NCBI GenBank assembly: GCA_964552955.1
Contig: CAZKIU010000001.1
Location: 62,001-126,000 of the forward strand
Length of the DNA stretch: 64,000 nt
Source of the DNA: UBA1413 sp964552955
Lineage (GTDB): Bacteria; Bacteroidota; Bacteroidia; Bacteroidales; Prolixibacteraceae
Direction of reading: 5' to 3'
Below are positions 25,382 to 34,540 of the stretch, one piece after another (positions within the stretch are counted from its first letter, which is position 1; every line of letters starts with the position of its first letter). Under the pieces are notes generated by a model that worked only from the letters and a program-made list of their open reading frames with translations, ran no database searches and was not told the DNA's origin. A program made the translations under genes and the position numbers.

Positions 25382-26164
25382 ATGCAGGGTTGGTCAGATT
25401 ACCACACCCATTCTCTCCTCTCTGACGGTGCCACCTCGTACGAGCAGATGGTGCTGGGGGCCATTGAAAAAGGAGTGGATGAGATTGGCCTCAGCGACCA
25501 TGTCTGCCTGAAACCAGTGGTTTGGGCCATGCAGGAAGTCGATCTTCCGGTCATGACCTGGCAAATCAACGAAGTCAGGGAGAAATATGAGCGCCTGATC
25601 AACATCCGCTATGGCATTGAAATGGACTATTTCGAGGGAAAGGAGGCGGAGATCGCACGCATCATCGCCTCCCTTCCCCTCGATTATGTCATCGGTTCGG
25701 TCCACTTCCTCGGCGACTGGAACTTCGACGGCGACCAGTCGTTTTATGGCAAATGGAGCAATGACGAACTATACCACATCTATTTCAGGCTGGTTCAGAA
25801 GGCGGCCCGCTCCGGGCTCTTCGACACCATTGGCCATCTTGACCTGATCAAGAAGTTCGCCGTTTATCCGGAAAGTGACCTGACCCCCCTTTATGAGGAG
25901 ACGGCCTCCGTCCTCCGGGAATCGGGAGTGGTGGTGGAACTCAACACGGGAGGTCTCGACAAGCCCTGTGCCGAATTTTACCCCGGCCCGCGATGGCTGG
26001 AGATCCTCCGTTCATACGATATCCCGGTGACCCTGAGTTCCGACGCCCACCATCCTACACAAATCGCCCGCCATTTTCAGCAAGCGGTTCACCTCCTGAA
26101 GAAAAACGGCTACCATGAAGTGGTCCGCTTCTCCCAAAGGACAAGATCCCTGGTCAAGCTATGA
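25382..26164 (+). CDS. PHP domain phosphoesterase, histidinol-phosphatase (HisJ) type
   Basis: A 260-residue protein with the PHP metal-site motifs in order: DYHTHS (His 8 and 10), LSDHV, the Glu in YGIEMDYF, GSVHFLG, the HLD motif in IGHLDLIKKF, and SSDAHHP at the C-terminus. The family uses three metal ions to cleave phosphomonoesters; HisJ-type members act on L-histidinol phosphate. No other his gene is present in the window, so the histidine-pathway role is only the family default. The C-terminal end overlaps the ATG of the CPBP gene by 4 nt (ATGA), which couples their translation. Confidence 0.85.
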   Translation: MQGWSDYHTHSLLSDGATSYEQMVLGAIEKGVDEIGLSDHVCLKPVVWAMQEVDLPVMTWQINEVREKYERLINIRYGIEMDYFEGKEAEIARIIASLPLDYVIGSVHFLGDWNFDGDQSFYGKWSNDELYHIYFRLVQKAARSGLFDTIGHLDLIKKFAVYPESDLTPLYEETASVLRESGVVVELNTGGLDKPCAEFYPGPRWLEILRSYDIPVTLSSDAHHPTQIARHFQQAVHLLKKNGYHEVVRFSQRTRSLVKL

Positions 26165-27087
26165 ACCTCTTCTCCTTCAGGGAGATGAATCCTTTCTCCC
26201 GTCTGATGTTCAGCGCCTTTATCGTGGTGGCGGTTTTCCTGGCCATCCAGTTCCTGGCGGCCCTGGCCGCCATCCCCCTCTTTGGCATGCAACAGGTGTC
26301 TGGCATGCTCACCGGCCTGAATACCGAAGATCCCCAGACCATCAGAATGCTGAAATATTTCCAGACCGTCCAGGCCATAGGGCTCTTTATCGCCCCTTCC
26401 TTGCTGATCGCCTGGCTCTTCAGCGGCCAACCCCTGCGATACCTCTCCCTCGACCGTCAGGCGCCCCTGCTTTCTGTATTGATGGTCATCCTCCTCATCT
26501 TTGTCATCAATCCCTTCATCAATTTCACGGGAGCTCTCAACAACGCTATGCACCTTCCCTCCTGGATGGAGGGCTTCGAGGAGTGGATGCGTACGGCTGA
26601 AGACAATGCCGAGCGGCTTACCAAGGCCTTCCTGGAAACCGACACCATCGGGGGACTCCTTTTCAACCTGGTGATGATCGCCGTACTGCCCGCCCTGGGA
26701 GAAGAACTCCTCTTCCGGGGGGTCATCCAGAAGCAGCTCACAGCCTGGACGGGCAGTTTCCATTGGGGGATCTGGATTTCGGCCGCCCTCTTCAGTGCGC
26801 TGCACATGCAGTTCTATGGCTTCGTACCCCGCATGCTGCTGGCCGCCATCTTCGGCTACCTGCTGGTGTGGAGCGGTTCCCTCTGGCTGCCCATTCTGGC
26901 CCATTTTACCAATAACGCCGGAGCAGTCCTGACTCTCTGGTTCATCGACCATGACCAACTCACTCCTGCTGTGGAAGAGTTCGGCGCCGGCACCCAATAC
27001 TGGCCCTGGGCCCTGGCCAGCCTCACCCTGGGCCTCCTCCTCCTGGTCGCCGTCAGAAGGCAGGTGGACAGTCCTGCACCCTCCTGA
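26161..27087 (+). CDS. CPBP family intramembrane glutamic metalloprotease
   Basis: A 308-residue protein with about eight transmembrane segments. The CPBP (Abi, CAAX-protease-like) motifs are complete: EELLFRGVIQ (motif 1, Glu-Glu and Arg), the SALHMQFYGFVPRM segment (motif 2, His) and PILAHFTNN (motif 3, His and Asn). Eukaryotic homologues remove the tripeptide from prenylated proteins; bacterial members have varied or unknown roles. The start overlaps the PHP gene stop. The gene ends 5 nt before the first scaffold gap, so whatever followed it in the operon is not visible. Confidence 0.88.
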   Translation: MNLFSFREMNPFSRLMFSAFIVVAVFLAIQFLAALAAIPLFGMQQVSGMLTGLNTEDPQTIRMLKYFQTVQAIGLFIAPSLLIAWLFSGQPLRYLSLDRQAPLLSVLMVILLIFVINPFINFTGALNNAMHLPSWMEGFEEWMRTAEDNAERLTKAFLETDTIGGLLFNLVMIAVLPALGEELLFRGVIQKQLTAWTGSFHWGIWISAALFSALHMQFYGFVPRMLLAAIFGYLLVWSGSLWLPILAHFTNNAGAVLTLWFIDHDQLTPAVEEFGAGTQYWPWALASLTLGLLLLVAVRRQVDSPAPS

Positions 27088-27092
27088 CCCTG

Positions 27093-27192
27093 NNNNNNNN
27101 NNNNNNNNNNNNNNNNNNNNNNNNNNNNNNNNNNNNNNNNNNNNNNNNNNNNNNNNNNNNNNNNNNNNNNNNNNNNNNNNNNNNNNNNNNNN
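27093..27192. other. Scaffold gap (100 N)
   Basis: One hundred N. The flanks share no long identical sequence, unlike the gap at 45797-45896, so real sequence is probably missing. After the gap, 27193-27252 ends an open frame (SAFFPFRSILLTVLLMLFN then stop) that could be the tail of a plus-strand gene, but this is not supported further. Confidence 0.95.
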
Positions 27193-27259
27193 GAGCGCCT
27201 TCTTCCCCTTCCGCTCCATACTCCTGACCGTTCTTCTCATGCTTTTTAACTGATTTTGC

Positions 27260-27267
27260 TAATTTTG
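27260..27267 (+). promoter_or_regulatory. Promoter -7 box TAATTTTG for cysteate synthase
   Basis: TAATTTTG matches TAnnTTTG, 21 nt before the ATG at 27289. Confidence 0.55.
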
Positions 27268-27288
27268 CCCTCACTTAATCCAATTGAG

Positions 27289-28578
27289 ATGAGTTTTGAG
27301 AAGACCAGGTATTTCCTTCAGTCGGTAAAAACCGGCTCCACGTTCCCCGATAGCGGATGGCTTCTGGATGCCCCGGGAGAGAGCGATCCCACCCTGATCA
27401 AAGCCATGTATGAACATCGCCAGCTGACCGTCAGGGAGGAACTTCCCGGCCTATTTCGATTTGCCGACTGGCTGCCTGTGGGGAGGATCCTCAACGGCTC
27501 CTCAGCACCGGCCACCTACCGGAGCCAGGGTCTGGCCCATGCCCTGGGTCTTAAAAATCTTTACATCACCTTTAGCGGTTGGTGGCCCGAAAAAGGAGCC
27601 ACCATGTCAACCTGTTCCTTTAAAGAGACAGAAGCTTTTTCGGTATGTGGCCGACTCGATCCTGAAAATGGCAAAGTACTGGTGGTTGCCTCTGCTGGTA
27701 ATACTGCCCGCGCCTTCGCCAGGGTATGCTCCGACAACCAGATCCCCCTTCTGCTTTGCGTCCCCGAAGGCAATCTCGACGCCCTCTGGTTTGATCAACC
27801 CCTCCACCCTTGTGTCAAGCTGGTATGTACAGCCCAGGGCAGTGACTATTTCGACGCCATTCAACTCTCCAACCATATCGCCGCCACCGAAGGATTCATC
27901 GCCGAGGGAGGTGCCAAAAATATCGCCCGTCGCGACGGCATGGGAACGACTGTTCTCTCCGCCGTGACCACCATCGGGGAGATCCCGGGGTACTATTTTC
28001 AGGCGGTAGGCTCGGGAACCGGCGCCATCGCGGCCTGGGAAGCCAACCAGCGCCTGCTCGGTGACGGCCGCTTCGGGAGAACCACCATGAAACTGATGGT
28101 CGCCCAGAATGCGCCTTTCCATCCCATCTACGATGCCTGGCAGAGCGGTTCCCGGGAGATGCTGCCCTGCGACCACGACGAAGCCCGCCGCAAGGCCGGC
28201 TCCATCCTGGCCAGCGTCCTCTCCAACCGCAAACCACCCTATCCCGTCTGCGGCGGTCTCTTCGACGCCCTGACGGCCACCCAGGGTGACGTGCTTCTGG
28301 CCTCCAACGACCAGGCCCGCCACGCCAGCCAACTGTTCCTCGACACCGAAGGCATTGATATCCACCCCGCTGCCGCTGTGGCCACCGCTTCACTCATCCA
28401 GGCCACACAAAACAAAACCATCAACCCCGATGCCCTCATCATGCTTAATATCACCGGGGGAGGCGAACTGAGATACCAATCAGAACACCAGCTCTATTAC
28501 CTGGCCCCCTCCCTGGTCCTTCCCATAGACACCGATCCGGAAGAGGCTATTGCCAAAATCCGCCTGCTATTCTTCTGA
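27289..28578 (+). CDS. Cysteate synthase (PLP-dependent, threonine-synthase paralogue)
   Basis: A 429-residue fold-type II PLP enzyme that starts MSFEKTRYFLQSVKTG. The Lys of CSFKETEAFSV is the PLP-binding candidate, followed by VVASAGNTARAFA (phosphate/cofactor loop), IAEGGAKNIARRDGMGTTVLSA and LNITGGGE. This pattern is that of cysteate synthase rather than true threonine synthase: it converts O-phosphoserine and sulfite into L-cysteate. In Bacteroidota the product feeds sulfonolipid (capnine-type) synthesis; in methanogens, coenzyme M. No sulfonolipid acyltransferase gene is next to it. An ATG at 27256 is also in frame, but it lies upstream of the -7 box (27260-27267) and lacks matching sequence. 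Confidence 0.82.
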   Translation: MSFEKTRYFLQSVKTGSTFPDSGWLLDAPGESDPTLIKAMYEHRQLTVREELPGLFRFADWLPVGRILNGSSAPATYRSQGLAHALGLKNLYITFSGWWPEKGATMSTCSFKETEAFSVCGRLDPENGKVLVVASAGNTARAFARVCSDNQIPLLLCVPEGNLDALWFDQPLHPCVKLVCTAQGSDYFDAIQLSNHIAATEGFIAEGGAKNIARRDGMGTTVLSAVTTIGEIPGYYFQAVGSGTGAIAAWEANQRLLGDGRFGRTTMKLMVAQNAPFHPIYDAWQSGSREMLPCDHDEARRKAGSILASVLSNRKPPYPVCGGLFDALTATQGDVLLASNDQARHASQLFLDTEGIDIHPAAAVATASLIQATQNKTINPDALIMLNITGGGELRYQSEHQLYYLAPSLVLPIDTDPEEAIAKIRLLFF

Positions 28579-28720
28579 GAACCCTGAATAGCCTCCCCGG
28601 GGCGTTGATAAAAAGTATTGGCGTCCCTTCGGAACCCCGAATTCTGAGCAGGAAAATCCCTTCCTTCAGGAGGCAAGCATTTTTTGGGATTTCTGATTTT
28701 CTTCAACGGAAAATTCAGAT

Positions 28721-28728
28721 TATCTTTG
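28721..28728 (+). promoter_or_regulatory. Promoter -7 box TATCTTTG for the GH3 gene
   Basis: TATCTTTG matches TAnnTTTG; a TTTT at 28697-28700 lies 20 nt upstream, in the position of the -33 element. It is 38 nt before the ATG at 28767, which argues against a longer reading from 28605. Confidence 0.6.
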
Positions 28729-28766
28729 TTGTTAACCAAAAACCAATCTCACTTAACTATAAACCA

Positions 28767-30923
28767 ATGAGACAGATTGTCCTTCTTTTTGTTTTCAGTC
28801 TGCTGCAGCTTATAGTTACTGCACAGCCCTGGCCGTTTCAGGATCCCGGTCTTCCGGAGGAGGAGCGCCTTGACAACCTGGTTTCCCTGCTGACCCGAGA
28901 AGAGAAGGTAGCCTGCCTGTCGCCCCGGATTTCCGTGCCCCGGCTGGGGATCAAAGGCACACGGACCGTTGAGGGGCTGCATGGCCTGGCCTGGAGTGGC
29001 CCTGCGAACTGGGCCGTAAAGGGGAAATATGCCTCACCCACAACCACCTTCCCGCAGGCCATCGGACTGGCCCAGATGTGGGATCCCCAACTCCTCCGGG
29101 AAATCGCCTCCCTCGAAGCCGAGGAAGCCCGCTTTCTGGCCCAGAACGCCCGCTTCGGCAACGGAGGGCTTATCGTTTTTGCTCCCAATGCCGACCTGGG
29201 TCGCGATATCCGCTGGGGCCGCACCGAAGAGTGCTTTGGCGAAGATCCCTTCCTGGCCGCCACCCTCACCACCGCCTTCGTCAAAGGCCTCCAGGGCGAT
29301 CACCCCCGCTACTGGAAAACAGCCTCCCTCATGAAACACTTCCTGGCCAACAGCAACGAAAACAACAGAACCATCAATACCTCCGACTTCGACGAACGCC
29401 TCTTCCGCGAATACTTTGGCTATGCCTTTTACAAGGGGATCACCGAAGGAGGCTCCCGGGCTTTTATGGCCGCCTACAACAAATACAACGGCATCCCCTG
29501 TACGGTGCATCCCGTGCTGAAGAATACCACCGTCAACGAATGGGGACAGAACGGCATCATCGCCACCGATGGCGGAGCCTTCGGGTTGCTGGTGTCAGCC
29601 CATCAATACTACCCTGATCTGACGGTGGCCGCCGCGGAATGCATTAAAGCGGGCATCACGATGTTCCTCGACAACTACCGTGAACCTCTCAACAAGGCCC
29701 TCGAAGCGGGACTGATCACCGAGAAGGAGATAGAGAGAGCTATCAGGGGCAACCTCCGGGTCGTTCTGCGCCTGGGGCTCCTTGATGATTCTCCGGAGAA
29801 TCCCTACGCCACCATCGGCATTGCCGACACCATTGCCCCCTGGACCAAACCTGAAACCCACGACCTGGTGCGCCGGGCGACGGCCCGCTCGGTGGTCCTG
29901 CTCAAAAACGAGGGCCAGTTGCTCCCCCTTGATAAGGAGAAGATCAGTTCGGTGGCGGTTCTGGGTCCGCGGGCCCATATGGTGATCTCCGACTGGTATG
30001 GCGGAACGCCCCCTTATGCCGTGACTCCCCTGGAGGGGTTACGCCAGGCCCTGGGAGAGGGTATCGAGGTGACCTTTGCCATGAGCAATAAAGCCGATAG
30101 CGCCGTCCTGTTGGCCAAAAAGGCAGACGTCGCCATTGTCTGCATGGGCAACCACCCCCTGGGCTACAGCCTCGGCTGGGGAGTCAACCACGTAGCCAGC
30201 GATGGCCGCGAAGATGTCGACCGGCAGTCCATCTCCCTCGAACAGGAAGACCTCGTAAAACTGGTCCTTCAGGCCAATCCCAACACGGTGCTGGTGGTGA
30301 TGTCCAGCTTCCCCTATGCCATCCCCTGGTCGGCAGAACACGTCCCTGCCATCCTCCATATCTCTCACTCCAGCCAGGAACTGGGGAACGGACTGGCCGA
30401 CGTTCTTTTGGGCCGGGTGAACCCCGCAGGCCGGCTGGCACAGACCTGGCCTGCCTCCATCGACCACCTCCCCCCTATGCTCGACTACAACATCCGCAAC
30501 AACCGGACTTACATGTATACGCAGCATGAACCCCTCTTTCCCTTTGGACATGGACTTTCCTACACCACATTTCAATGGTCGGATCTGAAAACCGGCAGCC
30601 AGGTCATCCACGCCGGTGAGATGGTGAACATCACCTTTACCGTGGAGAATACCGGTTCCCGCGATGGCGATGAGGTGGCCCAGCTCTATGTCAGCTTTCC
30701 CCAATCGGCTGTGGAACGGGCCCCTATCGCCCTGAAAGGCTTCCGGAGAATTTTCGTTCCGCACGGACAAAGCATAGAAGTCACCCTCCCCCTGAAGGCC
30801 GAAGATCTGTGCTACTGGGATGAAGAGCTCCACGCTTTCACCCTCGAAAAGGGGAATGTTGCCTTCTTTGTGGGAAGCTCCTCTGCCGACCGCCGCCTCT
30901 CCGGAACCCTGACAGTACTTTAG
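28767..30923 (+). CDS. Glycoside hydrolase family 3, exported (beta-glucosidase/beta-xylosidase type)
   Basis: A 718-residue protein with signal peptide (RQIVLLFVFSLLQLIVTAQ). The GH3 N-terminal barrel (about 25-330) has WGRTEECFGEDPFLAA, the MKHFLANSNENNR substrate motif and the nucleophile Asp at about residue 268 in NGIIATDGGAFG. The GH3 C-terminal domain (about 375-590) has VVLLKNEGQLLPL, and a fibronectin-III-like domain (about 640-715) ends the protein, with FPFGHGLSYTTF before it. The family removes terminal beta-D-sugars; the sequence suggests a plant-glycan or host-glycan side-chain enzyme but does not fix the sugar. It stands between cysteate synthase and a LacZ-type gene, with its own promoter. 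Confidence 0.93.
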   Translation: MRQIVLLFVFSLLQLIVTAQPWPFQDPGLPEEERLDNLVSLLTREEKVACLSPRISVPRLGIKGTRTVEGLHGLAWSGPANWAVKGKYASPTTTFPQAIGLAQMWDPQLLREIASLEAEEARFLAQNARFGNGGLIVFAPNADLGRDIRWGRTEECFGEDPFLAATLTTAFVKGLQGDHPRYWKTASLMKHFLANSNENNRTINTSDFDERLFREYFGYAFYKGITEGGSRAFMAAYNKYNGIPCTVHPVLKNTTVNEWGQNGIIATDGGAFGLLVSAHQYYPDLTVAAAECIKAGITMFLDNYREPLNKALEAGLITEKEIERAIRGNLRVVLRLGLLDDSPENPYATIGIADTIAPWTKPETHDLVRRATARSVVLLKNEGQLLPLDKEKISSVAVLGPRAHMVISDWYGGTPPYAVTPLEGLRQALGEGIEVTFAMSNKADSAVLLAKKADVAIVCMGNHPLGYSLGWGVNHVASDGREDVDRQSISLEQEDLVKLVLQANPNTVLVVMSSFPYAIPWSAEHVPAILHISHSSQELGNGLADVLLGRVNPAGRLAQTWPASIDHLPPMLDYNIRNNRTYMYTQHEPLFPFGHGLSYTTFQWSDLKTGSQVIHAGEMVNITFTVENTGSRDGDEVAQLYVSFPQSAVERAPIALKGFRRIFVPHGQSIEVTLPLKAEDLCYWDEELHAFTLEKGNVAFFVGSSSADRRLSGTLTVL

Positions 30924-31058
30924 ACCTATGCTACGCGCTGGCAAGGTGAAGGTGAAGGATGAGGACCAGAGGCCTCCGGGCATGTGAGGGTGGTCATGGA
31001 GGTGAAGGATAAAAAGTCATCCACAACAGGAAAAACAAATAATGCCTGGTGAATAAAT

Positions 31059-31092
31059 CATTCAAGACTCAGGATTCCCGTATTCAGGATTG
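31059..31092. repeat. 22-nt-period CATTCAAGACTCAGG repeat, locus B
   Basis: One full 22-nt unit (31059-31080) and a 12-nt partial (TATTCAGGATTG). It lies in the 218-nt spacer after the GH3 gene, 11 nt before the next -7 box. The first part of the spacer (30924-31050) contains only GGTGAAGGAT-rich low-complexity sequence. Confidence 0.65.
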
Positions 31093-31102
31093 TTTAAAAG
31101 GT

Positions 31103-31110
31103 TACTTTTG
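31103..31110 (+). promoter_or_regulatory. Promoter -7 box TACTTTTG for the GH2 lipoprotein
   Basis: TACTTTTG matches TAnnTTTG, 31 nt before the ATG at 31142. Confidence 0.55.
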
Positions 31111-31141
31111 TCAGACATAAAAACCATTAAACCATTGCCAT

Positions 31142-34100
31142 ATGTCATTCCAAAAATGTTTGATCGTTATTTTTGCAGCCACGATAATATCGGGCTGCTC
31201 GAAGTACAGGGATTATTCACAGGTCCCGTATGAGGAACCCAATCAGAAAGCCTGGGAGAATCCCCTGGTCAATGAGATCAACAGGGAAGCCCCCCGGGCG
31301 CACTTCATTCCTTACACCACGGTGGAACAAGCCCGGGAAGACCACCTGTGGAATTCGCCGCTGCTCCTCTCGCTCAACGGCAAGTGGAAGTTCAAGCTGG
31401 CCCAACACCCTGATTCACGCCCATTCTGGTTTTTCAAGGAGGATTATGACACCAGTAAGTGGGATGAGATTGATGTACCAGCCAACTGGGAACAGCAAGG
31501 CTACGACTATCCTATTTATGTCAATGTGGTCTACCCCCACAAGCCCACCCCGCCGGTCATCGAGGGGAACCACAATCCCGTGGGTAACTATAAGCGCACC
31601 TTTGAGGTGCCGGCAGCCTGGAAAGGCAAGGAAGTATACCTCCATGCGGGGGCCGTCAGCAGCAACCTCTCTCTCTGGATCAATGGTGAATTCGTGGGCT
31701 ACAGCGAAGACAGCAAAACGCCTGCTGAGTTTAACATTACAAAATACCTGAAGAAAGGTTCCAATTCCATTGCCCTGGAAGTCTTTCGCTGGAGCGACGG
31801 GTCCTATCTCGAGGACCAGGATTTCTGGCGGATGAGCGGCATCACGCGTGACATCTTCCTCCAGGCCCGTGAACCGCAGCACATCCGTGACTTCAGGGTG
31901 ATCGCAGGCCTCGACTCCACCTACCTCAACGGGACCTTCAGCCTGAAGATCGAACTGGCTAACCTGGCCCAGGACAACGCCCCGGTGGTGGTGGAAGCCC
32001 TCCTTAACGATGGGGCCACCCCCCTGGAAACCTTCACCCGACAGGTGGAGGCCACCCCCGGAACGACAGCAGTGGAATTCACCGGCACCTACCCCAATAT
32101 CAAAACATGGTCGGCAGAGATCCCCAACCTCTATGAACTGCTGATTATCCTTAAAAACAACAACGGCGACACCCTGGAAGTGCTCCGGCAGGATGTGGGG
32201 TTCCGCACCAGCGAAATCAAAAACGGCCGCCTTCTGATCAACGGCCAGTATGTCTATATCAAAGGGACCAACATCCACGAACACCATATGAAAACCTGGC
32301 ATGTTCTGGACATGGAGACCATGCTGCAGGACATCAAACTGATGAAGGCCCACAACATCAATACGGTACGCACCTCGCATTATCCCCAGCCCGAATTATG
32401 GTACAAGCTCTGCAACAAGTATGGTCTTTACCTGGTTGACGAAGCCAACATTGAGTCACATGGCATGGGCTATGGCGACCGTTCCCTGGCCAAGGACAGC
32501 ACCTGGAAAGCCGCCCATCTCTACCGCACGCGCAACGTATTCGAACGCGACAAAAACCAGCCGTCGGTGGTCATCTGGTCGCTGGGCAACGAAGCTGGCA
32601 ACGGGGTCAACTTTTATGCCACCTACGACTACCTGAAATCGGTCGAAACCACCCGCCCCGTGCAGTATGAACAGGCCCATCAGGACCGCAACACCGACAT
32701 TGTCTGTCCCATGTACATGCGGATTGAACATATGGAAAAATATGCCCAGACCAATCCTGACCGCCCCCTGATCCAGTGTGAGTATGCCCATGCCATGGGC
32801 AACAGCGTGGGCAACCTCCAGGATTACTGGGATGTCATCGAAAAATACGATGCCCTTCAGGGAGGGATTATCTGGGACTGGGTGGACCAGGGGCTGCTGA
32901 CACAGGATGAGGCGGGCAAGCCTTTCTGGGCGTATGGCGGTGACTTCGGCCCCGACTCCCTCTATACCGATGGTAACTTCTGCTGTAACGGGCTGGTCAA
33001 CCCCGACAGGGGCGTCAAACCTTCCCTCCTGGAGGTGAAAAAGGTCTACCAGTACATCGGCTTCCGGCCGGTTAACCTGGCCACGGGCGAAATCGCCATC
33101 GTCAACAAATATGCCTTTCGTAACCTCTCCGACTTCGACTTTACCTGGGAGGTGACCGGCGACGGAAAAGTCATTTCTTCCGGAACCCTGCCCGCGGTGA
33201 CCGCCGCCCCCGGCGAGGTGGTCCATGTCAAACCTGAATTCACCATCGACCAGCAACCCGGAACGGAATACTTCCTGACTTTCAGGGCGAAAATCAAGGA
33301 AATACGCGGGCTGGAAGAAGCCGGCTGGGAGATCGCCGCAGAACAGTTCACCCTGCCCTATTTCCGTGAAGCCGCCCCGCTGGCCGTCAAACAACTGCCC
33401 AAAGTTTCCGTGGAGGAGAACGAAACCTCTGTCACCATTACCGGTGAGGGCTTTTCAGTAGCCTTCGATAAGAGTACCGGTATCATGACCAGCTACAAGA
33501 AGGGCGATACCGAATTCCTGAAACTCGGCCCCATCCCCGATTTCTGGAGGGCCCCCACCGATAACGACTTTGGCAACGGCCTCGACAAGCGCAGCAAGGT
33601 TTGGCGTAAAGCCGGGGAAACCCGAAAAATCACCTCCGTGAAGGTCATGAAGCAGGAAACAGCAGCCCGGGTGACCTTGGACTTTAACCTGGTCAACGAA
33701 GCCGATGAACCCATCGCCACTTATCAGTCGGTCTACACGGTCTACGGCTCGGGCGATGTCAGGGTCGACAACCAATTCAAGATGACCAAAGAGGGGTTGC
33801 CCGAAATCGTCAGAATGGGAATGAACCTGATCATGCCCCGTCATTTTGACCAGGTCACCTGGCTGGGCCGCGGACCCCAGGAGAACTACCAGGACCGTAA
33901 AACCGGCGCCTTTGTCGGCCTCTATAAGCTGCCGGTCTCTGGCTTTTACTTCCCTTATGTGCGCCCCCAGGAAAACGGCAACCGCACCGACGTCCGCTGG
34001 GCCGCCGTCACCGACTCCACCGGCAATGGCCTCCTCTTCCGAGGACTGCCGCTGCTGGAGGTGACCGCCCACCATCAGATCATGGAAGACTTCGAATCAC

Positions 34101-34357
34101 CCGTCAGAACCGTCGGCCGCTTCATTGACGGCCAGAAAGTCATCAACCGCCATGTCAATGACGTCATCCCCCGCGACCTCACCTCCGTCAACATCGACTT
34201 CAAACAGATGGGCGTCGGCGGCGACAACAGCTGGGGCGCCTGGACCCACGACCAGTACCGGCTGACCGCCAAAACGTACAATTATTCCTTCCTGATGCAC
34301 CCCGTGAAGGCCGACGACGACCTGGCTGAAGCTGCCAAAGTCTCCTACAAACTTTGA
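31142..34357 (+). CDS. Beta-galactosidase, GH2, LacZ type, lipoprotein
   Basis: A 1071-residue protein with a lipobox near the N-terminus (ATIISGCSKY). Domain order is that of LacZ: sugar-binding jelly roll (about 55-225), Ig-like (about 230-345), TIM barrel (about 350-640), second Ig-like and the beta-galactosidase small-chain domain (about 790-1065). The acid/base Glu is about residue 484 in SLGNEAGNG; the nucleophile Glu is about 547 in QCEYAHAMGNS. It is longer than typical intracellular LacZ only by the signal peptide. It removes terminal beta-galactose, here outside the inner membrane. A good intrinsic terminator follows, so it is a single-gene transcript. No fucose- or sulfate-related gene is adjacent. 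Confidence 0.95.
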   Translation: MSFQKCLIVIFAATIISGCSKYRDYSQVPYEEPNQKAWENPLVNEINREAPRAHFIPYTTVEQAREDHLWNSPLLLSLNGKWKFKLAQHPDSRPFWFFKEDYDTSKWDEIDVPANWEQQGYDYPIYVNVVYPHKPTPPVIEGNHNPVGNYKRTFEVPAAWKGKEVYLHAGAVSSNLSLWINGEFVGYSEDSKTPAEFNITKYLKKGSNSIALEVFRWSDGSYLEDQDFWRMSGITRDIFLQAREPQHIRDFRVIAGLDSTYLNGTFSLKIELANLAQDNAPVVVEALLNDGATPLETFTRQVEATPGTTAVEFTGTYPNIKTWSAEIPNLYELLIILKNNNGDTLEVLRQDVGFRTSEIKNGRLLINGQYVYIKGTNIHEHHMKTWHVLDMETMLQDIKLMKAHNINTVRTSHYPQPELWYKLCNKYGLYLVDEANIESHGMGYGDRSLAKDSTWKAAHLYRTRNVFERDKNQPSVVIWSLGNEAGNGVNFYATYDYLKSVETTRPVQYEQAHQDRNTDIVCPMYMRIEHMEKYAQTNPDRPLIQCEYAHAMGNSVGNLQDYWDVIEKYDALQGGIIWDWVDQGLLTQDEAGKPFWAYGGDFGPDSLYTDGNFCCNGLVNPDRGVKPSLLEVKKVYQYIGFRPVNLATGEIAIVNKYAFRNLSDFDFTWEVTGDGKVISSGTLPAVTAAPGEVVHVKPEFTIDQQPGTEYFLTFRAKIKEIRGLEEAGWEIAAEQFTLPYFREAAPLAVKQLPKVSVEENETSVTITGEGFSVAFDKSTGIMTSYKKGDTEFLKLGPIPDFWRAPTDNDFGNGLDKRSKVWRKAGETRKITSVKVMKQETAARVTLDFNLVNEADEPIATYQSVYTVYGSGDVRVDNQFKMTKEGLPEIVRMGMNLIMPRHFDQVTWLGRGPQENYQDRKTGAFVGLYKLPVSGFYFPYVRPQENGNRTDVRWAAVTDSTGNGLLFRGLPLLEVTAHHQIMEDFESPVRTVGRFIDGQKVINRHVNDVIPRDLTSVNIDFKQMGVGGDNSWGAWTHDQYRLTAKTYNYSFLMHPVKADDDLAEAAKVSYKL

Positions 34358-34391
34358 TATTGATAGACACCTCACACCCGGTGTTCCATAC

Positions 34392-34427
34392 AGAAGCCGC
34401 CTCCCTCCCGGGGGCGGCTTCTCTTTG
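34392..34427 (+). terminator. Intrinsic terminator after the LacZ-type gene
   Basis: A 10-bp perfect stem AGAAGCCGCC (34392-34401) and GGCGGCTTCT (34413-34422), followed by CTTTG. It sits 34 nt after the stop codon. Confidence 0.75.
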
Positions 34428-34540
34428 CTATGAAAGCAACGAAATTTCCACACCAACCGGCTAAGCCTACACATTCAGGACTACAATGATTACCTTTACG
34501 AATGCTGACCAGTGAACCGGAAAACTAATAATCACAGGAT

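Noticed and set aside
26110..27240. A 376-residue minus-strand reading that runs through the first N gap
   Set aside because: It lies opposite the CPBP gene, is read through unknown bases, and has the Glu/Gly/Gln-rich composition of an antisense frame. The plus-strand gene has complete family motifs.
31142..34357. LacZ-type gene and second GH2 gene as a duplicated pair
   Set aside because: They differ in length, domain order and catalytic motif context (LacZ type versus DUF4982 type), so they are not recent duplicates.
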